NCBI GenBank assembly: GCA_951802195.1 | Contig: OX637634.1 | Coordinates: 372,001-436,000 of the forward strand | From: Tausonia pullulans | Taxonomy: Eukaryota; Basidiomycota; Tremellomycetes; Cystofilobasidiales; Mrakiaceae | DNA: 64,000 nt | Reading direction: 5' to 3' | In this document: one piece after another, positions 58,564 through 64,000 of the stretch | Numbering within the stretch: the first letter of the stretch is position 1 | How the letters are laid out: each line of letters starts with the position of its first letter | Program-made: the position numbers and the translations under genes | Notes under the pieces: generated by a model | Seen by the model: only the letters and a program-made list of their open reading frames with translations | Database searches by the model: none | Told to the model about the DNA's origin: nothing

Positions 58564-59689
58564 CTACCCACTTCGCACCTTCGACACCGCTCCCTTCGCC
58601 CCCTTCCTCTTCTTCGGACTCTCGCCTAAAGCCGGCTCCACGCCCGTCGAGTGCGCTACTGAGCTCTTGTCGCTCGTAGCGGAGGCCGCTCTCTCAACCG
58701 AGTCAGCGCGCCCAGCCGCAGCCGCCGTCTTCGCCTTCTTCGTGCCATCGCGCGGGACCGCCCGCCTCACGACCGCCCACCACGCCTGCCCATAGAGGAG
58801 GAGGACCCTTCCGACGAGGAGGCCTCCCATCAGAAGTGTGCATGCCGTCCTCGCATGCAACGCAGTCATCGCCGCTCCTTCTCCATCGCCCAAGGTCTTT
58901 CCTCTTAGAGATCCCGCCGCATCCCTCAACGCGACCGCGAGGTTCGACGCCCTATACGGCCTCACCCCCTCCCAATTGACAAGCACCATGTACACCGCCG
59001 CGACGAGCGCCCCACTCCAGACGTCGAGCGTGCCGAGGATCCCGGCGCCAGGCTTGAGGATCCTCGGTGTCTGGACGCGCCACTCAGCCTCCCAGACGCC
59101 CAAAGCACTTGCGAGGATGCCCCCGAAGGAGACAGCGATCGCCGAGAGGACGCACGCCGCGTAGGCATTGTGGTGGAGCGCTGGGTCCGGGTGCGAGGCG
59201 AGCAAGGAGAGGACGGAGGTGACCGTGAGGGTCCGGTTAACGGCATCGAGGGAGGCGAGGGCGATGTCGAGGAGAAAGCTAGGGATCAGAGCAGAGATGA
59301 CCTGAGGGACTCGGGCGAGACTAAAGAGCGTATAGAGGGCTGCGTAGAAAGGGAGTAGCAAGGGGCTGGCGAGGAAGCCTGGGGTCGTCCGCATGAGGAC
59401 GGCGGAGGTGGTCGAACCGCCGACTGAGGAGCGGCCATCAGCGAACTCCCTCTCGGTCCAGACACCCCAGTACAAAGGACCCACAAGCCTGGATGAGGAA
59501 CCCCACGAGCCCCCGAATGCCCGAGTTGGCACGGACGGCAGCGGGCCCCTGGGCAGCCACGACCTGGTGCCATGCGAGTGCGACGCGGAGGGCGTGTAAC
59601 GGGATAAGCCGTTGAAAGGGCAGCAGGTCCGAGTGGAGCGGGGCAGACAGGCGTGTGAGCTGGGTGGCTATCTGGTCGAGGGACGACAT
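58564..59689 (-). CDS. TRIC-like polytopic membrane protein
   Basis: Two-exon gene with about seven hydrophobic segments. Start at 59689, MSSLDQIATQLTRLSAPLHS. A short intron (donor GTGGGTCC) joins GIRGLVGFLIQAF to GGSTTSAVLMRTTPGFLASP, giving a Gly-rich membrane element. Then come LLLPFYAALYTLFSLARVPQ, LSAIAVSFGGILASALGVWE, LDVWSGALVAAVYMVLVNWE and ARTACTLLMGGLLVGRVLLL. The order (Gly-rich helix, LLLPFxxxLYxLF, a second Gly-rich helix, then LxVWSGALVA) parallels TRIC (TMEM38) cation channels of ER membranes, which are two inverted 3-helix repeats. The C-terminal tail is Lys/Ala/Ser-rich with nuclear-localisation-like KKRKGAKGA, ending at TAG 58564-58566. TRIC membership is inferred from pattern, not certain. 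Confidence 0.6.
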
Positions 59690-60217
59690 GGCTTGATGTC
59701 ATTAGAGGAAGAGAAAGACAGATGGAGTAAGCCAGGAGAGCAAGCCAGAGGACGGAAGGCCAGTGCTTGTGCGGGGGCGGCTGGGGCGATCGTCGGTCCG
59801 TGGTTCCGTTGTTTCTCTTATCGACCACCATCACCACCTCCTCTCTGTCAGGGCTTACTACGTCGGGCACTATTCTCGCGCCAGTAGATCCACGACAGCT
59901 CCCACTCGCTTCACGAGATACAAGGACTCGGTGCAGCGCCCATCTTTTTCTTGATTAGTCGCGTTAAGCCGAATCCCCTCGACTGACCAGATACAGCCCC
60001 GACAGACTGCCTCCCCTCCACCATCGACCTCAACCGCTCTTTCTTTCCGCACTGCTGCACAATCGTCAGTGTGGAACTCTGTACTTCACTCCTCTCGTAT
60101 CATCCCCGCTCGTACCAACTCTGCCCTCTGACCTCATTCCTGCCTTCCCTCGGTAGCGTTTGAACCCCCTGCCGTTACCTAGATAGACAGACCCCTCGTT
60201 CCTTGTTTGCTCCTTCA
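59690..60217. promoter_or_regulatory. Divergent promoter
   Basis: 528 nt between the TRIC-like gene (-) and the alkaline phosphatase gene (+). No genes seen. No CACGTG or CACGTT core of a Pho4-type site was noticed by eye in this interval. Confidence 0.45.
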
Positions 60218-62978
60218 ATGTCCTCTCAACAGCCCCTGCTTTCTTCAAACCCTTGGACAGAACTCGACGGCGACGCCGACTCACAGGACGGCGAGGGTTT
60301 GCCAACGTCCCTCTCGCCTTCGGCCGGCGAGCCCACAACCGCCCTTGGCCGGCTCGCTTACCTCCGCAAGGGGGTGATTTCGGCGGCCGTCGTCGTGCTT
60401 GGCCTCACCATTTGGTGGACGGCCTTTGCTATCAAGCGGTGGAAGGAAGAGGTCCCCAGGACGAATGTCATTCTCATGGGTTCGTCGTCGCGCTCGTGTC
60501 TGGCGTCCGACAACACGCGTCTTTCGATAGGCTGATACGGCTCCTACCCGCTCGCAGTCTCAGACGGCTTTGGACCCGCTAGCGAAACGTTCGCTAGAGA
60601 CTTCTATAAGCACTTGAACGGTCTCTCGTGGAGGGACAACTACCGGCTTCCACTAGACGAAATCCTCGTCGGATCATCGAGGGTGATAACCCTCCTGTCT
60701 GTCCTCTTCCGCCGCCTGCGCGCTGACTAGTAGTTTTGAGAGCTCGTAGACTCGTAGCAGCAACTCGCACGTCACCGACTCGGCTGCCGGCGCGACAGCC
60801 TTCTCTTGGTAGACTCTCTTCCCCTCCGACCATGCTGGCTACTGACAAAGAGGGCTGACAACCCTCCTCGCTGCGTCTGCATCCAGCGCTCAGAAGAGCT
60901 ATAACGGGGCCATTTCTGTTGAAGCCGTCGACCGGGACATGTCTGGCAAAGACGATGTCATGTGGACCTTTGGCTCTACCGGCGAGGAGGCCGTTGTGCC
61001 ACCACCCGGAAAGCACCACCCCTGCGGAACGGTTATGGGTGTGTCGCTTTTCCCTTGGCTTTCGCATGACGAGGGGCTGACCTGTCATCGTCTCTCCTTC
61101 ACGATCATAGAGGCCGCCAAGGCAGACGGTTACCACACGGGTCTGGTCGTCACTTCGCGTCTCACCCACGCCACGCCAGCATGCTTTTACGCGCACGTCG
61201 TCGACCGCGACATGGAAAGCGAGATCGCCGAGTTCCTCGTCGGAGACGGTCCTTTGGGCCATGTTGTTGACCTCGCTCTTGGAGGAGGATCCTGCTGTGC
61301 GTCTTCCGATTGCTGGTCTTCCTCCTCTCCCCCGGCCTGACATCCAACCCCAGTCTTCCGTCCCAACAACACGGACTCGCTCTCGTGCCGTACCGACTCG
61401 AAGAACCTTATTGCCTCCGCAGAGAAGAAGGGCACCCGCGTTCTCCTCGGTCCACAAAGCCGGAACGGCTCCTCCGAATTCAGCGCCTATATCCGTGAAA
61501 ACGGAACGCTCCCTCTCCCAGTCATCGGCCTCTTCCATCGTTCGTCTCAAGATCTTTCCTTATCTTCCTCATCCTGCTGATTTCTCGCGCTGACACACCA
61601 CGGATGAGGAGAGCAGCCGATCACATGAACTACGAGATCGATCGCTTGAGATTGCCGGACGACAAGGCTGAACCGAGCCTCCAGGAGATGACTGCTATTG
61701 CGTTGCGGACGCTCGACGCGGCTGCAAAGGCCAAGGGCGGGAATAAGGGGTTTGTGCTCCTTGTCGAGGGCTCTAGAATTGGTCAGTTTGAGCTTGTCAA
61801 GGATCTTCTCGACTAGTGCTAATTGTCCTCCCTCATGCAGATATGGCAGCTCACTCGAATGGTTTGCACCATATACCCTGTACTGGCTCAGATCCTGGCG
61901 TCCCGAGCTGACTCGACTCGCACTTTGCCCAGACCCCGCGAACCATGCTCGCGACATTCTTCAGTATCAGGAGACTGTGGCATTAGTCAAGTCATGGATC
62001 GACGGCCAGTCGGCCTCCCAGCGGTCCAAGACTATCATGATCTCTGTCTCTGACGTCCGTCCATGTCGCCCTGCTCTGCCAGCTCATGCTCATAGCCCGC
62101 TGATGGACGCACTGCTTCACATACAGCACGAAACCGGCGGCCTCGCTCTCGCTCGGCAACTCGATCCTAAGATCTACCCGACTTACGAATGGCAAGCCCA
62201 GCCCCTGTGTGTGTGACTCCCCCTCACTGACGTCCATCTTTGCAAACCTCCCACCCCCCCCCCTTTTTCCTCTTCCTCCCCACCCTTCTCCGCCCGTTCC
62301 CCCACAGGTATCCCGCTGCTCTTGCCAACGCGACCCACTCCTCCATCTACCTCGGCCTCTCCATCACTCGTCGTGCCGCCGAGTCCGGCGACAATAAGAT
62401 CCCCGAGGAGTGGCTTCGCGAGGAGATCCTCGGTCAAGGTCTTGGAATTTGGGACGCGAGCGAGCATGAGGTCCAGAAAATCTGGAAGAAGAAGAAGGAC
62501 GCAGAGGGGTTGAATAGATTGCTGGCGGATATGAGCTCGAGAAGGGCGCAGGTTGGATGGTCGACTTCGGGGCACTCGGCGGTGGATGTTGTAAGTAGAG
62601 GTGATGTGCGTGTGGCTAGAGGAAATGGAGCTGACGTGTCTCCTGCTCGATCCTCGCAGAACCTCTACCTCCATCCGTCTTCAATGTACCCAGACTTCCG
62701 AGGCTCGAAGGAGAACACCGAGGTTCGCCTGATACTCGCCTCCTCGACCTTTCTCTCAAGCCTTCCCTTCCCATCTGACGCTCGTCCGCTCCCCTCAGGT
62801 CGGCGAGCTCATCGTTCAGCATCTCGGGATCAATCTAGAGACCGTGACGGTCCAGCTCAGCGAGAACGTTGACTCGTGGTTCCACTGGGAGACGACATCC
62901 CGCAAGGAGAAGGGCGGCCAGCAGAAGCGTGACTCGTGTGGAAGCCATGAGAGAGAGATCCAGCACTTCCACCATTGA
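60218..62978 (+). CDS. PHO8: Vacuolar alkaline phosphatase (PHO8 type)
   Basis: Multi-exon type II membrane phosphomonoesterase. The N-terminus MSSQQPLLSSNPWTELDGDA is cytosolic, followed by a signal-anchor GVISAAVVVLGLTIWW (about residues 54-73). Catalytic and metal residues can be seen: VILMVSDGFGPAS (metal Asp, after an intron at 60480); the phospho-serine motif DSAAGATAFS near 60780-60810; VEGSRID and AHSND (metal Asp/His); MISVSDHETGGLAL (Asp-His pair); and WSTSGHSAVDV (metal His). The C-terminus has GELIVQHLGINLETV and ends EIQHFHH at TGA 62976-62978. In yeast Pho8 hydrolyses phosphate esters in the vacuole lumen and is matured by proteolysis. It is 73 nt from the convergent E2-like gene. 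Confidence 0.92.
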
Positions 62979-63051
62979 GATTAGAAGAACGGTGAGGGCT
63001 TGTTCGTGATCCATACATGTCATTAGAGTTCGTACCTCTGCTCTTTATGTC

Positions 63052-64000
63052 TCACTCCGCCAGCGCGACTTCCTCGTCCATCGAGGCTCGGTCGAACCAG
63101 ATTCCGTACATGAGCGCACCCAGCATCGACCTCTGGACGATGGCCGCAAAGGTGGAGCCCCCAGGCTGTCTCTCCTCTGGCCCGCTGCTGCTGATATCGC
63201 CGGGAGACTCGAGGAGCAGCTTGGCGGCAACTAATGTTGAAGAATGGAAGATGGGGTCACTCAGAGTATAGGCTTCATGAGCCATCGCGCTGTACTAACT
63301 TTCGTTGAGGGCGTCGTCGGCATTCGGGTTGACGAAGAGGTCTTGGAGGCCGAACTGAAAGGGGTATCGGCGCAAATGTTGGTGGTAGGAACATCTGAGA
63401 CGAGACTGCCTGACGACGTACGACGACAGCGCTAAGCGTATTGACAGGACTCCAGTCCTCTTCCTGTGAACGAATCGGATGGTCAGGGTGATGTGACTTT
63501 GAGTTCTGACAAACGGCGCGGAGATGTGACTGCGAACCAGCTGCAGGGGCAGGAGCGATTCAGCCAATAAATGTGGAGACCGAAATGGGTCACTACAGGC
63601 TTACCAAACTCAAGCGGACGGCGCCAGTCTTCGGGTGGACGTTGGGGTGAAATATCTATCCCGAGTAAGAACGATCATGAATTTGGTCTTCATGAAATCG
63701 GTGTCCGAGGAAGATAACGAACGCTTTGCAAGCAACGGGCTTTCGGGGCTTCGAACGGGTAGTCAAGGGGCACATCCACGCCAAAGGCAAACTGGCCGCC
63801 TACATACAGACCTGATGAAAATGCATCAGCAAGGTTAGTCCATTGCTGAAGGTGGACGCCCATGGAAGGATTTGGCTGACCATCCTGTGGCTGGATGCGG
63901 AGGATGAGATGGAGAGGATCGTCGGAATGGATAGAAGTAAGGGTGAGGTGGGAGGGTAGATCCATCTCGGCCACATCTGAGAGACAGGAGTTTGCGCATC
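63052..64000 (-). CDS. E2-fold ubiquitin-conjugating-enzyme-like protein lacking the catalytic Cys (5' end outside window)
   Basis: Multi-exon E2 (UBC) fold, cut by the right edge; the leftmost visible coding exon boundary is an acceptor near 63975 before VAEMDLPSHLTLTSIHSD. Next come GLYVGGQFAFGVDVPLDYPF then EAPKA (standard E2 beta sheet and YP-x-x-PP-like element). A small exon (about 63605-63655) gives IFHPNVHPKTGAVRLSL: the HPN motif is intact, but where active E2s read (V/I)-C-L this reads V-R-L, Arg codon at 63614-63616. Then come EEDWSPVNTLSAVVFGLQDL and FVNPNADDALNE, both canonical. The C-terminal helix region AAKLLLESPGDISSSG leads to an extension with MYGIWFDRASMDEEVALAE, stop 63052-63054. 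Closest in style to UBC12/PEX4-like E2s; it may be a UEV-like non-catalytic partner. Confidence 0.78.

Noticed and set aside
1-64000. CRISPR array, rRNA genes, LTR or LINE elements
   Set aside because: No regularly spaced repeats, no rRNA core sequences and no reverse-transcriptase-like frames were recognised on either strand.

Overview
This is a nuclear window from a fungus, most likely a basidiomycete. Coding regions are GC-rich and cut by many short introns, mostly about 50-100 nt. ATP-citrate lyase is one fused polypeptide, as in basidiomycetes and animals, not the split pair usual in filamentous ascomycetes. The window also carries a multi-intron FKS1, MAK5, RRP7, BIR1 and a PHO8-type phosphatase. 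A Pucciniomycotina (red-yeast-like) source is a guess from overall style only.

Layout. 0-3.7 kb: a HAD phosphatase (+) converging on an AIG1/FAR-17a-like membrane protein (-). 3.7-6.5 kb: no gene I can defend. 6.5-13.7 kb: 1,3-beta-glucan synthase FKS1 (-), with an unusually long first intron. 13.7-18.6 kb: a gene-poor, less GC-rich stretch. It holds a tRNA-Thr(CGT) in circularly permuted order (3' half upstream of 5' half), a 0.94-kb element with about 170-bp terminal inverted repeats, and an intron-containing tRNA-Tyr. 18.9-26.4 kb: mitoribosomal protein mL54 (+), DEAD-box helicase MAK5 (-), a mitochondrial-type protein (+) and an oxidoreductase-like (OXLD1-type) protein (-). 27.6-35.6 kb: the carnitine/acylcarnitine carrier (+) and ATP-citrate lyase (+). 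36.3-43 kb: a NIPA-type Mg transporter (-), an unknown protein (+) and RRP7 (+). 43.1-50.6 kb: a giant coiled-coil protein (-). 51-56 kb: a GST-fold protein (-) and a two-BIR chromosomal passenger protein, BIR1 (-). 58.6-64 kb: a TRIC-like membrane protein (-), vacuolar alkaline phosphatase (+) and an E2-fold protein (-) running off the right edge, whose catalytic cysteine position encodes arginine.

Functional links are loose, as is normal for a fungal chromosome. The acylcarnitine carrier and ATP-citrate lyase both handle acetyl/acyl-CoA traffic, MAK5 and RRP7 both serve ribosome assembly, and mL54 serves the mitoribosome. Nothing looks like a biosynthetic cluster or a large mobile island.

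The most striking observation is the permuted tRNA-Thr gene at 17188-17262 (-). Its halves fold into a complete 72-nt cloverleaf only when rejoined at the 37/38 position. It has a TTTT tract right after the 5' half and an anticodon-intron base pair of the kind used by the eukaryotic splicing endonuclease.
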